From positions 186,001-250,000 of the forward strand of contig JAHLEZ010000040.1 in assembly GCA_020726505.1 (NCBI GenBank): 64,000 nt of DNA, in the 5' to 3' direction. Within the stretch, counting starts at the first letter, position 1. Each line of letters opens with the position of its first letter. Source of the stretch: Leptodontidium sp. MPI-SDFR-AT-0119. Its lineage: Eukaryota; Ascomycota; Leotiomycetes; Helotiales; Leptodontidiaceae. Below are positions 36,273 through 46,525 of this stretch, one piece after another. A program made the translations under genes and the position numbers. The notes below the pieces were generated by a model. The model ran no database searches. It had not been told where the DNA came from and worked only from the letters and a program-made list of their open reading frames with translations.

Positions 36273-36995
36273 TTAGCAGCTCTTCACCCCAGTCTTTGCA
36301 ACAGGCGTCGTATACGCTCCATCTTTATCTCCAAGACACTCTGCAACCGTAACCATCTTCAGATTGTTCTTCTTTGCCCAGTCAATCGTCCAGGGTGCAA
36401 GCGTACTCGCAGTACTCGGAATCGTCTCATGCATCAGAATTATATGCGGTCCAACTGTTAACTTCCTCTCAGAGCTCTCAGGACTCTCTTTGTTCCAATC
36501 CCCGGAATCGATATCCCACGTCACCAGACGGTAACCCAGCCCTTTGAGTACGCTGACTGTTTGTCCCCCTGTGTTGCCGTTAGGTGGCCGCATGTATGTT
36601 GGTTTCACGCCGAGGATGTTGGAGAATGCCGTTTCCAGTTTGGTCATCTGTGTGGTGATTTCTGCTGCTGACAAGGTATTGAGGCCTTTGTGGTCCCAGG
36701 TATGAGAGGCGATTTGATGTCCAGCTGCAAAGGTAGCGTTGAGAACAGAGGCTTGCGAGTAGATACAATTGTACAGAGTGCCTGTCACGAAGAAAGTCGC
36801 TTTGGCGCCAGCTGCATTGAGTGCAGTCACAATCGAGGGGTGATATGTCCAAGGGCCATCGTCGAAGGTTAGGGCGATGGTATTAGGAGCTGTGCATTTG
36901 GTGATGATTGTACCAGGTGCTGGACCTGCTTGAGGAGTCGTTTGTGAGAGAGCTGTAGCGAAGTTGGCAAGGAGGAGCAGGATAGAGAAATACAT
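36273..36995 (-). CDS. Polysaccharide (chitin) deacetylase, CE4 / NodB domain, secreted
   Basis: A single exon of 240 aa. A signal peptide (MYFSILLLLANFATALS) precedes the NodB homology domain: TFDDGPW (catalytic base Asp and metal Asp), ASHTWDHKGLN (the H-x3-H zinc ligands), MRPPNG (motif 3), WDIDSGDWNK (motif 4) and HIILMHET (motif 5). All five CE4 motifs are present, so activity is likely. The enzyme removes acetyl groups from chitin or chito-oligosaccharides at the cell surface; fungi use this to make chitosan and to hide from plant chitin receptors. No carbohydrate-binding module is attached. The start is the ATG that gives the signal peptide. Confidence 0.94.
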   Translation of the reverse strand: MYFSILLLLANFATALSQTTPQAGPAPGTIITKCTAPNTIALTFDDGPWTYHPSIVTALNAAGAKATFFVTGTLYNCIYSQASVLNATFAAGHQIASHTWDHKGLNTLSAAEITTQMTKLETAFSNILGVKPTYMRPPNGNTGGQTVSVLKGLGYRLVTWDIDSGDWNKESPESSERKLTVGPHIILMHETIPSTASTLAPWTIDWAKKNNLKMVTVAECLGDKDGAYTTPVAKTGVKSC

Positions 36996-37048
36996 CTTGA
37001 CATGGAATGATGATCTAGGTTTCCTCAGGACATCGAAGGAAACGAGGG

Positions 37049-37055
37049 TTATATA
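37049..37055 (-). promoter_or_regulatory. TATA box of the CE4 deacetylase gene
   Basis: TATATAA on the minus strand lies 54-60 bp before the ATG at 36995. The remaining 350 bp to the GH78 stop holds no gene. Confidence 0.5.
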
Positions 37056-37404
37056 TTGATTATTATTGACCTCGGTTCGCTGGGATGAGGCTGGTCAATT
37101 CAGGCAAATTCGACGGCCAAGACGGGTTCGGACCAGGGGAAATGGAGATTGATCAGGGGATCCAGCTTAGCGTTGGACCAAGATTGAATTGAATAAATAC
37201 GAGATCTATACCTGTCCCCAGGGGAATTTAGCCAGATGAAAGTCCGTCCCAGCGTGTTTTCTCCTCAACCGAGGTCGACTTGGACGTTAAAAATGGCAAG
37301 GTAAGCTCGTCGTTGAACCAAGATGGGCTGTGGGAGAAGCAACGACAAAGTTGCCACCTTCCAGGAAATTATCCCAGAACGGGTGAACAAACTGCATTGA
37401 TTCT

Positions 37405-39616
37405 CTACGATACCTGATACTTGACTGTAAAGATATGTGTTCCTCCCCCCTCAACAGCCATGCTCATATACCCATTATCCATCCTCCCTTCCACGATCAT
37501 TGAATCATATGAAACTGTCCCATTCTCTGCTGGAATCGAGACAACACCTTTGGTTCCTGCAGGACCCGTCACACTCAAGAAGAATCCAGTAGGATCACGA
37601 GTCCAGCTAACAGTGAGAGGCCCATTCGGAGTAGGAACTCTCCCCTTTGCCCATTTGACGTCTCCTGGAATCGGTTTGACACTCCAAGTTGAAAACCCGG
37701 GCCCTTGAGGCATCACCCCAAGAATGTAATTCGTCAATGCAGGCACCACACCAGTTCCCCAGCCATGTGCCATAGATGTAAATCCATCTTCATATGGATC
37801 TCCATTGGGTCCGATACCTTCCCAGGTTGTAATTCCCGGATCATGTGTTGACATCCATCCGTAAAGTCTTCTGATCTCCTCGAGAGCACTGTCTGCAAGC
37901 CCAGTTTTGAATCGAGCCTCGATCTCAAAGTAAGAGATGAATGCATACACCCGCTGTGAGAATGGTCCAATGACATCGTTGTCGTAGAAGGAGTTTCCGT
38001 ATGGTCGGGCGTGGTTAATGGAAAGGTAGGAGAGGATGGACTTGGCTCTTGTGGAATTTGCTACCCCACTCACGATGCTGAGACTGTTTCCATCTTGAGC
38101 ATGAGTTTGGCAAGGTACATCACCACAAGATCCATCATAGAAGGCACCAGCTGAAGTATCAAACAAGGCGTCCATTGCAACGGAAACATTTCGTGCCCGT
38201 GCACTCCATCGAGAAGCATCATTTTCATGACCGAGATATCTTGCCATCGATGCTGCATTATCGAGAGCGATGACATAAAGCGCATTGTAGTAGGTGACGG
38301 GACCGGTTCGAGGGAGGAATGCGTAGTCTCCGTAGCCATTTGCCACACCGAATTGTTTGTTTAGAAGCCCAGTCGAGGGGTCGGTTGTGGAGGGGTAGAA
38401 ATCGTCCAGGACTCTCAAAAGATTCGGGTAATACTTTGAAATGTAATCGACATCGCCAGTATACATGAAGAGATCGTAGCTGCATGCCACCCACCAGAGA
38501 GGATAATCGTAAAGGGGGAGAGTGTAGTTGTTGCTTGGAAAATCAGCAACTTCTGGAGAAAGATTAGGCGACTTACATTGAAGCAGGAGGAAGCCATCCA
38601 TCATCTCTCTGATGATCTGCAATGTCTGCCAGGACATTCTTTGTTGCAATCGAGGTATCATGGCTGAGATACGAAGTTCTTGAAGCAACTGCAAGATCTC
38701 CAACATACGGATCTCGATCTCTCTTCGCACCATCATGCAAGACGAGTTTTCCTGCCAGGGTTGGACTTCCTGCTCTCCTTGGATCTGTGTCACTCAAACG
38801 GAAGGTATCTGTGCACATATCATTGGTGTACACTCCATCATACCACCACTGGTTAAGTTGATCGTCCGAACTTTCAAAATAGCCAGTGAAAGTGTTTGGA
38901 GTCCCGAGGAAGCCAGTGAAGTTGAGACTCATTGAATCTATTGAGACTTGACCGTAGGACGATGTGTATGGAGCATCCCATGGTAGAGAGTCGAGGTAGA
39001 TCTTGACGTATCTGAATCCATGGAGACCGTCATTGCAGACTTTCTGCTTGAATTCACAGCCACGCTCCGCAGTCCACGTGTATGGATCATGACGAACAGC
39101 AATCTGATCAGATCCTGGGGTAATTGTTTCTCCCTGACTGGTCAGTAGTGAACACGAGATTGAGGGACAACTCACATTGTTCGAACGAGAGAAGTCACTC
39201 AAATCGCTGAGGAATTGAAGAGTTTCGGAGAATGCGAGTCTAATACCAGGAAGACCAGGAGTTGTATTGTATGCTCCTCCAAACTTTATCGAGAGAAGTC
39301 CTGCAATGTTTTGACCGAAGTCGACCACAATAGCCGGTGCGATGTCTGACGGGGATGCATGAGCCCAGGTGGTATTCTGTGTCGTGGCGTCCCTCGTCAA
39401 GGTTGTTGATCCTTTCCCGGTGAGCAAACCTTCTGGATTGGTGACATTCCCACGTGTATATTTCCCGAGCACGCGTACAGGTCGCACAATCTCATTTGGC
39501 GGAGATCGCACGTACTTCTGCCAATCCTCTCGCGCGTTGAGTTGGTCCTGCCATTGATATTCGGCAAGAGTGGGGGTTATGAAGAGGAGTATAAAGATGC
39601 GTATCCTGAACAACAT
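37405..39616 (-). CDS. GH78 alpha-L-rhamnosidase, secreted
   Basis: Three exons (39616-39176, 39133-38577, 38533-37405) encode 708 aa. The first intron is 42 nt and in frame with canonical ends; the second is 43 nt and is required to join WLPPAS to NNYTLPLYDYPLWW. The signal peptide is MLFRIRIFILLFITPTLA. An N-terminal beta region (VVDFGQNIAGLLSIKFGG) is followed by the GH78 catalytic (alpha/alpha)6 barrel. The motif LHDGAKRDRDPYVGDLAVA matches the family's KRDR-x-PW-x-GD block containing the catalytic region, and GTGVVPALTNYILGV the C-terminal barrel segment. A C-terminal beta domain follows. The family releases terminal L-rhamnose from pectin (RG-I), flavonoid glycosides or saponins. Many N-glycosylation sequons fit secretion. 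It is followed on the same strand by the CE4 gene. Confidence 0.9.
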
Positions 39617-39670
39617 CGTCGGGGCATGAAGCTATGGAGATGCTGGATTGATGTCGCGATTGAAGACGTT

Positions 39671-39678
39671 CATATATA
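39671..39678 (-). promoter_or_regulatory. TATA box of the GH78 gene
   Basis: TATATATG on the minus strand lies 55-62 bp upstream of the ATG at 39616, like the placement seen for the CE4 gene. Confidence 0.45.
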
Positions 39679-40730
39679 CTTTGTCTCAGGTCCAGCGGCA
39701 GTTGCGGGTTGCGCACAGGTCGCTGGGGAATGGGGATGGATGGTTGTTTCCGGAGAATTTTAAGATTGGCTGGCAGGCGATGGCAGTGGGCTCTCCAAGG
39801 AAAAGGAGCAGCCTAAACTGGATTTCGGCATCACAACAACGTTGCGCATGATCTCGAGCAAACTGTCTGCTGGCACTAGAAGGATCTCCGCATTTGAAAT
39901 GATCAGATGAAGTTGTTGGCATATAGCAAACCCAGTCATATGAGCCTCATCTGTCCTGGATTTGGCCAGGATTTGGCGGGGCATGATCACAATCTCCCGT
40001 CTTGGGACCTAACCGAGGTATGACTTTGATTTCTGTATTTTCTTCTGGAGTTTGCTTTGGATGTTACGTTACTTGGATTTTCAGTCCTTCTTTAATTCCT
40101 TTAGCGTTGATTCTAGGCAGGGTTTTGAAGGTGGAAAGTACTCGATCCTGCGTCTGGTCTGCTGTTCCTTCGCCTGCCTGTGGCATCAAGAATGGTTTGG
40201 ATCGAAGTCACAATTCGATTAAGATCCGGGTAAATCTTGTCGGGAGTGAGAATTGCCACTTATAACTAAATATATGGAAAAATATAGGAAGAAGCAAGCG
40301 AGGATAGTAAGAAGATGCCTTGGTCCTGTCCAATTCACTGGTTGATTGATATCGAAAAATGTTGGGAGGTTTACTTCATAATTCTAGTTTTTTACGTTGT
40401 GTCTTTTCAGGCGCAGGGTTGGAATTTCGAGTTGGTCTCAGCCAGTTGGACAATTGCTAATTTTGTAGCATTTAGGCAAAGTCTGAATATATTTCTGTGT
40501 ACAAGTCTTCCAAATGAAGGAAAATCAAGCTTCAATGAGAATCTTCCGTTATATGCGCCCCAAAGTTTACTCAGGAATTCAATCCAGTACGCCTGACTTT
40601 CTGTTCCAGCACGGGGTAAAACTTCATAGACCTAACTCCCCCTTTCTAGACAAACATCTCTCGACTTACTCACTATTCATACATCGACTAAAACCATCCA
40701 AACCATCGTCAGACATTCCCCCACCTTCGC
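39679..40730. other. Intergenic, no gene supported
   Basis: This is the divergent promoter region between GH78 and the coiled-coil gene. Only short frames are present. Confidence 0.4.
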
Positions 40731-40934
40731 ATGTTATTTACCAAGACAAATACGTCACACAGTAGACCTCTACCAAAAACACACAGCCCAGCCAAGCCAC
40801 CGTTCTCAATGCCCCACAAACGAGGCTTCAGCCTGAGACTGCGCCGCAGATTCAAGAAATATATGATACCCCCTCCCGCCCAAGGACATTCTTCGAATCA
40901 ATTAATCAAATCCCCTCACTTTGAAAGCTCGTAG
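40731..40934 (+). CDS. Upstream open reading frame before the coiled-coil gene (67 codons, ATG start)
   Basis: An ATG-initiated frame encodes a very basic peptide (KRGFSLRLRRRFKKYM in its second half) and stops with TAG five bases before the ATG of the next gene. A second in-frame ATG at 40809 would give a 41-codon version. If the transcript starts upstream, this is a uORF that would reduce translation of the main frame or allow termination-reinitiation. Expression is unproven. Confidence 0.3.
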   Translation: MLFTKTNTSHSRPLPKTHSPAKPPFSMPHKRGFSLRLRRRFKKYMIPPPAQGHSSNQLIKSPHFESS

Positions 40935-40939
40935 CCAAG

Positions 40940-42073
40940 ATGACCTCCATTCATCAGCGTCTCCAATCAGCCTCGGCTCAGAACACCAGTCTCCTCAAAA
41001 CCATCTCCGAGACCGAATACTCAATCTCTGCATACCAGCAATCAAATCAATACATCAGTTCGCTGAAGAAAGACATCGCTGATCAGGAAAAGAAGCTGGG
41101 GGAGTCAAATCGCCATGTCGATCGTGAATATGCCGACCACAAGAAATACCGGGACTCTCACATGAAGAGGCTGGCTTTCAAGCTGGGAGGAAAGAAGGAG
41201 AAATTTCAAGCTGATGCTTCGAGAGAGGAGCAGGAGTGGCTGGATGCAGTTGGTAGGTAAGCTCCCGAATCATTTGACTGGAGCTAACTGGATTCAGCAA
41301 CGCAACTGAAGACGAAGCAAGGTCTTGAGAATTTGAACTCGAATCTTGCAGATGCAACCAAGACGAGTGCAGGCTTCAAAGCTATCGTCGATGTGCATAA
41401 TAATGCAACAGCGGAACTGGATGCACTGTACAAGTCAATCTTCGACGGACCAACCCCTGGAATCCCGGACGAGGACGAGAGAGAACGAGCTGTTGGGAAT
41501 GCCGAGACCGATTACAACAACGTATCTTTGCACCTAAGCACAGAGAAACAGGCCAGAGATATCCTCACCGAGGCTGAGAAGTTCCTCCAGAGGGCACTCG
41601 AGGATATTCTCGACGCAGAGAGTCATGCTACCATGGATATGTGGGGAGTGGGTGGGACATTCGCCGAGATGGCTGAACACAGCGCCTTGAGTCGATGTCA
41701 ACAGCACGTTTCGCAAGTAGAGCAGCTGATCTCTCAGGCCCAGCGAGTACAACCAGCGGTTCAGAGGATCGGGGATATGAGGATCGCTCAGATGGACTTT
41801 ATGAGCAATGTGGTATTCGACAATATCTTCTCCGATATACACATGCGGGATCGAATTCAGGAGTCGTTAAAGCAACTGCAAGCAGCTCGGACTGCCTTGC
41901 AGAGGGAGTTAGGGGCATCAGACCGTAGGAGGGATGGTATTAAAATGGAGTTGAATGCGTTGCAAGCAGTTTTGGATAGAAGGAGAAGAGAGTTGCAAGA
42001 ATGTCGGAAGCGGGCATTTGAGAGCATTGCGGGCTTGCCAGAATATTCGGAGCAGCCACCGGCTTATTCATAA
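40940..42073 (+). CDS. Coiled-coil protein with C-terminal PPxY motif, unrecognised
   Basis: Two exons (40940-41252 and 41298-42073; donor GTAGGT, acceptor TTCAG) give 362 aa with no signal peptide or membrane segment. Long stretches are predicted coiled coil by their heptad-like Leu/Gln/Glu/Lys pattern (YISSLKKDIADQEKKLGESN, ESLKQLQAARTALQRELGAS). The C-terminus ends LPEYSEQPPAYS. PPAY is a PPxY motif, the docking site for WW domains such as those of Rsp5/NEDD4 ubiquitin ligases, so a role as a scaffold or adaptor in ubiquitin-linked trafficking is possible; this is inference. The alternative donor four bases downstream breaks the frame. A small upstream frame ends just before the start. Confidence 0.7.
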
Positions 42074-42843
42074 GTGCTGATAATTTCGCTGAAGGGGTTA
42101 TGTTAGGACTAACACAAGAGGCGATTCGTAGTAGCGGTTCGATCCAACTTACTAGGAGCTGATGTTTTGAATAAGCTGAGATCATTAAAACTTAAGCAAA
42201 GGAAATGTCTGAACAAGATCTGGGAATCGTTGGTGGCAATGGCACCCGCCAGCTGTCAAATACTAGCAAAATCAGTGTGGAATATTGTGCTGATACTAGA
42301 TTCCAGTATTACAAGATTAAGGAGCAGAAAAGCAGATAGCGTCCAAGCAGCATTGTTTTAGAGCAACCTATCACTAAACTCATGCATGCCAGAGACCCCG
42401 CAACTGTTCAAGGCCTTCTAGAGAGAATGCGAAGTGGCTGTACTCTCGCCATTGCGAGGGTAGAGGAACCACATTACAGGGATGCATTATTACCCCTTTG
42501 GGAAATATACAACAACTCCAGCAAGGCAACCCAATCCAATCTTCCACTACTCTGACCACAAACCAATGCAACCGACTAGAGTGAATACTCTCTAAAGTAG
42601 CCAAAGCTCTATCAAGAAACAACTCTTTCAGCTTCCAAGGACCAAGCACCCAAAGCAACCCCTCGGACACCCGCTAAAAGCTTTCCTCTTTGCTGAGACT
42701 TTTCTCTTTTGCTCATTTAACTCCCGTTCGAATGTATTGGCGAAGTATAACCCCTTCCTAGACGGCGTTATAACATCGATCTTGTTCAACATGGAAGGTT
42801 TCGTAGAGGTGGTATCTGACAGGAACACATCTCATCGACTCGT
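42074..42843. other. Intergenic between convergent genes
   Basis: Nothing supportable. A GGTTCGATCC string at 42134-42143 looks like a Pol III B box, but no A box or cloverleaf surrounds it. Confidence 0.4.
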
Positions 42844-43341
42844 TCACCATTCCTGCCTTCCCTCCTCCCATGCCTCCTCGAGCTTCTCCTCCAAAAATTC
42901 ATTAGGGCCCATAGAATACAGGTCCCAAAACCTCCGGTCTACCGGATATGGAGTACCACGAGTCCAACCCTCCTGAGGACTACAAAGTGGCACCTTCTCG
43001 AAATACTTCTCTGGCTCCGGTTCCGGCTCACCAAGAGCCTGCCCCTCCTTCAAGAAATTCATATCGCGATGAAAATAGAGGATCCCAACACCATTCTCTT
43101 CCCAATGTTCTTGGTCAACTAAAACGAACACTCCACCTGTCGTGACAGACTCGTCTTTGTAACTTGACATTACACGACGAGGATCATCTTTTCGCGCTTC
43201 CTTATCCAGACGGTAATGAGTGATACATTCATCTTTGGATAAACCAGGGAGGAAGTGAACATCGAAGCGCCAGGCTGGAGCTGATGGTTTGTCTCGTTTG
43301 AGGGTGATAATTTCGTATAAATCAATGCAAAGTTTTTCCAT
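42844..43341 (-). CDS. Hypothetical small protein, 165 aa
   Basis: A single frame with natural composition: a beta-like stretch (APAWRFDVHFLPGLSKDEC), a GVFVLVDQEHW block, an EPEPEPEKYF acidic run and a helical Glu-rich C-terminus. No family was recognised. The frame continues upstream of the ATG at 43341 for about 55 codons of equally natural sequence (for example LPPLFSFQIHVTIAVPNSQ) but contains no ATG. The true start may therefore lie in an upstream exon; a candidate (ATG near 43558) could not be joined in frame. The coding call is fair, the N-terminus uncertain. Confidence 0.5.
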   Translation of the reverse strand: MEKLCIDLYEIITLKRDKPSAPAWRFDVHFLPGLSKDECITHYRLDKEARKDDPRRVMSSYKDESVTTGGVFVLVDQEHWEENGVGILYFHRDMNFLKEGQALGEPEPEPEKYFEKVPLCSPQEGWTRGTPYPVDRRFWDLYSMGPNEFLEEKLEEAWEEGRQEW

Positions 43342-44678
43342 TTGCGAATTGGGAACCGCGATGGTAACGTGGATTTGAAAGGAGAAGAGTGGTGGAAGGG
43401 TCGGCTTGTCAGTCGGAGATTTGAAGACGGATATGTATTCCGTGGAGTTAGATGATTGGTATGTGGTTGTATGGATTCTGGTTGCGTATTGGACCGCGAC
43501 CTCCCTCGGATTTATTTACTTTGGGCAATTGGCCGCCCGTTGATTTTGACATTGCGATGAATGCAGCTCGGATGTGAATAGATCTTTAATCTGTAATCAT
43601 GCATTAATGAATGCTCTGCGAAATAAGGTTGAGATTATACTTGATTTTGGTGCAAAGAGTCTCTCAAGTGTAAAGTTTCAAAAGTTGCAGGTTGTGGGTC
43701 TTCAGCGACTTAAGAGCCTGAAAATTCGGTAATGATCAGGAGATTCAAGGGTAGTTCAATCACGTGATATAACCACACATCGCTCGAACTAGTCTTGCGG
43801 AATCTATGATTAAGTTGAGTCGGGTTACTAATTATAATTAGATTCTCAATATTTTGTATTTTAAATATTTAATAATATACTTATATTAATTAATATTTAT
43901 TTATATTAAAAATATTAGTCCTTTAGAAAATGTTCTTTAATAATGGAATAAAAAATAAGCCTTTTGAAAATAAATGGACCTTAAATACCCCGTTTAAACG
44001 ACTTAAAGCCTTAAGAGCTAGTGCTCTTATATTTATTATTATATTTAGGAAATTTAATATTATACTGAACTCTCTCTTATAAGTACATTCTCGTATACAT
44101 TATGCAGCCTTTGTTAGCCCCTTTCGATTTAGCCACTAACCCATTTAGTTGAAAACAGAACGAGGACTATTTGGATTCCGGAGGGGTTCTCTGAAAATCC
44201 TTGGAGAAGTCAACTACGATCAATTCCAGGACTTTACACCGTTCTATACAACGGAGTATCTCAAAGAGATACTGAGATGCTGATATTCGTAACCTTAGGG
44301 ATTGGCACCGTTGAAGAACGAAATCTGAGAGATCACAAAATGTTATGTCCCTTATGGTGGTAGAGATATAGAGAGATCGAAAGTAGCGATGAAAGGTCGC
44401 GAACGGAGGAGATTGTTGGAAGAGGCCAGAATTCGGGAGGGAGCTAGTGAAGGAGGCTGTAAAGGAGGCTGTGAATAAGATTTGAAGGAAGAGGGGAAGA
44501 AATCGGAAGAAAGTCCGGGAGGGGATGAAGGACTAGATTTGATTAAGGATATATGTGATAGTTGTCCTCGAATTAAATAGATAGTCCAAGGGTTATATAG
44601 TCTCCAAGAGGCCGCTTCCCCATCCGAGTTCCAGACTCAGAAGTAACTACATACCATATAACATTACCCATTTAAATT
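43342..44678. other. AT-rich, probably RIP-degraded block
   Basis: From about 43840 to 44100 the sequence is dominated by A/T runs (TTAAATATTTAATAATATAC-like) unlike the flanks. No frame of note occurs. This is the composition expected of an old repeat after heavy C-to-T change, but no element ends were found. Confidence 0.5.
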
Positions 44679-45345
44679 TCAGTCTAACGCAACATCGTCC
44701 TTATTTAGCCTCTTTTCCTCGGCTTCACTTACGGCCTGAAGCAACCTTTCAAGTTCCTCATGTTCCTCATGTTCCTCTATCACATGCCTCAAATTCTTCC
44801 CCCCCCCCCCCCCCCCCCCCCCCAAACAAAAAATGAATAGAAAATAGAATCATTAATATACTTGCACAGACGCTGGTAACAGCTGCCGTAACAATAGCTG
44901 TTCGAGACCAGTATTTGTTCCGGGCAGTGTAAATATTAGTGACCGTTGCAACGAGTCCGGCGAGCGAAAACTTTTACATAATAATCTTGTCGAGTAACCA
45001 GCGGTCATTCCTCCTCCATTAGTACCAGAGCCAACCCATTCCAGAAACGCCAACAGCACAGCATATCGAAGCAACTAATAACACCGGCCATGTCTAAGCA
45101 GCTTTCACAACTGCTTTACCCGTAGCGCCGGCCTCTTCTGAAAGCACCCGAGAGTTGCGAATAGTCGTGAATGCTCCTGGTAAGACAACGTAACTCGCAA
45201 GGAGCAGCCATGTGTACAAACTGGCAAGAACATTATGCTACCACGGTAGATTACCGAGCTCCAAGAGCATTTCAAGGTATCGGCTGTATTTGGGGGGTTG
45301 CTGGGGAGATCGGATTGTTAGGGTTAGCTCGCAAATGGTTCGCTA
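44679..45345 (-). pseudogene. Integral membrane protein pseudogene with RIP-type stops and a poly(C) tract
   Basis: Read on the minus strand from about 45345, one frame gives natural membrane-protein sequence: PKYSRYLEMLLELGNLPW, LYTWLLLASYVVLPGAF, WPVLLVASICCAVGVSGMGW and VTNIYTARNKYW followed by TAIVTAAVTSVCASIL. It is interrupted by TAG (45240), TAG (45096), TAA (45021) and TAA (44976), all in the same frame and all explained by CAG or CAA to TAG or TAA. The frame then enters a run of 25 G (C on the plus strand, 44823-44799). After it a charged helical tail (HEELERLLQAVSEAEEKRL) ends at TGA (44681) but is off by one base. A run of 24 or 27 would keep the frame. The family was not recognised; at least three membrane helices are seen. 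The 5' end is unresolved. Confidence 0.6.
44799..44823 (+). repeat. Poly(C)25 homopolymer
   Basis: Twenty-five consecutive C. Long C/G mononucleotide runs are rare in fungal genomes and prone to slippage in vivo and to length errors in sequencing. It lies inside a pseudogene frame (see 44679-45345). Confidence 0.9.
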
Positions 45346-45741
45346 CCTTCAATCCCACTCACGAAAAGCTAGGAATCTCGAAAACGGGCTCTATCATCTT
45401 AGAGCTAGCTCGGCGGTTCCAACTGTCGCTAGGGGTGTCACAGAAGTGCTTCGTGGCGGACTTGATGAATGGTGGATGAACAACCCAGCACATAGATATA
45501 GTGTATTCTCAAGCGCTTCCCTTTGATATTGTAGGGGAATGGAGTTGTATCAAAATTCCCCCTTGTTCACTGATAGACCCACCATCCAGCACAGTGCCAT
45601 CTGTGCTTTCAAGTCTTGCCCATAAGCCATCTTTAAGCTGAAGTCAAACCACGGAAGTCCCCCATATCAATGAGAATAGAGTGCCTTGATTGTTTGCCTT
45701 GATTCCCGACATAATTACGTGCAGCGCAGCTTACGAATAGA

Positions 45742-45801
45742 AGCCTGTGGTACAGTGGTTAGACGTAAGGATCTCCAACAAACTGGGTGCGAGACTAAGC
45801 C
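45742..45801 (+). ncRNA. tRNA-like sequence (SINE head or tRNA pseudogene)
   Basis: The stretch has TGGTACAGTGGTTAGAC, a good Pol III A box and D-arm, then a CTCCAAC anticodon-like loop (CCA in the centre, tRNA-Trp-like), then CTGGGTGCGAGACTAAG, a T-arm-like hairpin with a degenerate B box (GGTGCGAGACT) and one mismatch. The anticodon stem and acceptor stem do not pair well, so it is not a working tRNA. A tRNA-derived SINE head or pseudo-tRNA is likelier. Confidence 0.4.
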
Positions 45802-45963
45802 GCCCATGATAAAGCGAAGTTCGAGAGGGAGACTCGTAAACAAAGTAAAGCGTTGAAGGCCAGCTACCGAGACCAGGGCGGCGGATGCACATCGCGTAGT
45901 TGCGACTGATTCAGTATCACCCGGGAAAGTTAGAGATATTGTTGTCAAGAATGACGTTTTCAT
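45780..45963 (-). pseudogene. 2EXR-like domain relic
   Basis: The minus-strand frame contains RFTLFTSLPLELRFI, close to the opening F-x-LF-x-LP-x-ELR motif of the fungal 2EXR domain. The match ends where the tRNA-like sequence (opposite strand) begins, so the domain may have been cut by an insertion. Only about 50 natural residues remain. Function unknown for the family. Confidence 0.35.
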
Positions 45964-46525
45964 GTTGGGATTTTGTCGAGTGTTCCTTCATAGTTATCAT
46001 TATGATGTATAAATCGTTTGGGAGAGAAGGAATTATGTTACTCTCGAACTAGAGCGGTGACAAGTCGATTTATATTATTCGCGGTATCTTCCAGACCACC
46101 CAACTACCAAGATACAACGCTAATACACTTTCGATCGCAAATTCGAACAATACTTCAGTGCGCTAAGCTTCTCTCTGATTCTGCAATTAGTAAATCAATA
46201 AAAGAAGCTCAAAGAATCTTTACGACGCCGCTGGGATACTACGAAGAATCGTTTCAATGAAGATATGACCTCGTGGCGAACGGTCTGAAGTGTTTTCCCT
46301 TTCACTTGTTTCATTGCACAAAAGGGCCACGCGTTATTGCCAATGAAACTGGCCACGAGCGGATGATGAACATAAAGTATTGCGTTTGTAGAGATCGCGG
46401 AATCGGGGACGAGGACGTTCAAATCAAACTAGAAATACTAAAAACGAAGATCTTATACACTCCTGGGCTATTCCTACTCTCTTGCGGCTAAAACATATAT
46501 TAATTATTGAACTTACAGCTAGATT
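45964..46525. other. Intergenic, nothing supported
   Basis: Short frames only, on the 3' side of the HET gene. Confidence 0.4.

Noticed and set aside
42125..42150. GGTTCGATCC B-box-like string
   Set aside because: No A box, no cloverleaf and no terminator run at the right distance.
44101..44160. CGATTTAGC...ACCCATTTAG similar to the right end of the MULE
   Set aside because: Only short blocks match and there is no partner end; could be chance in AT-rich DNA.
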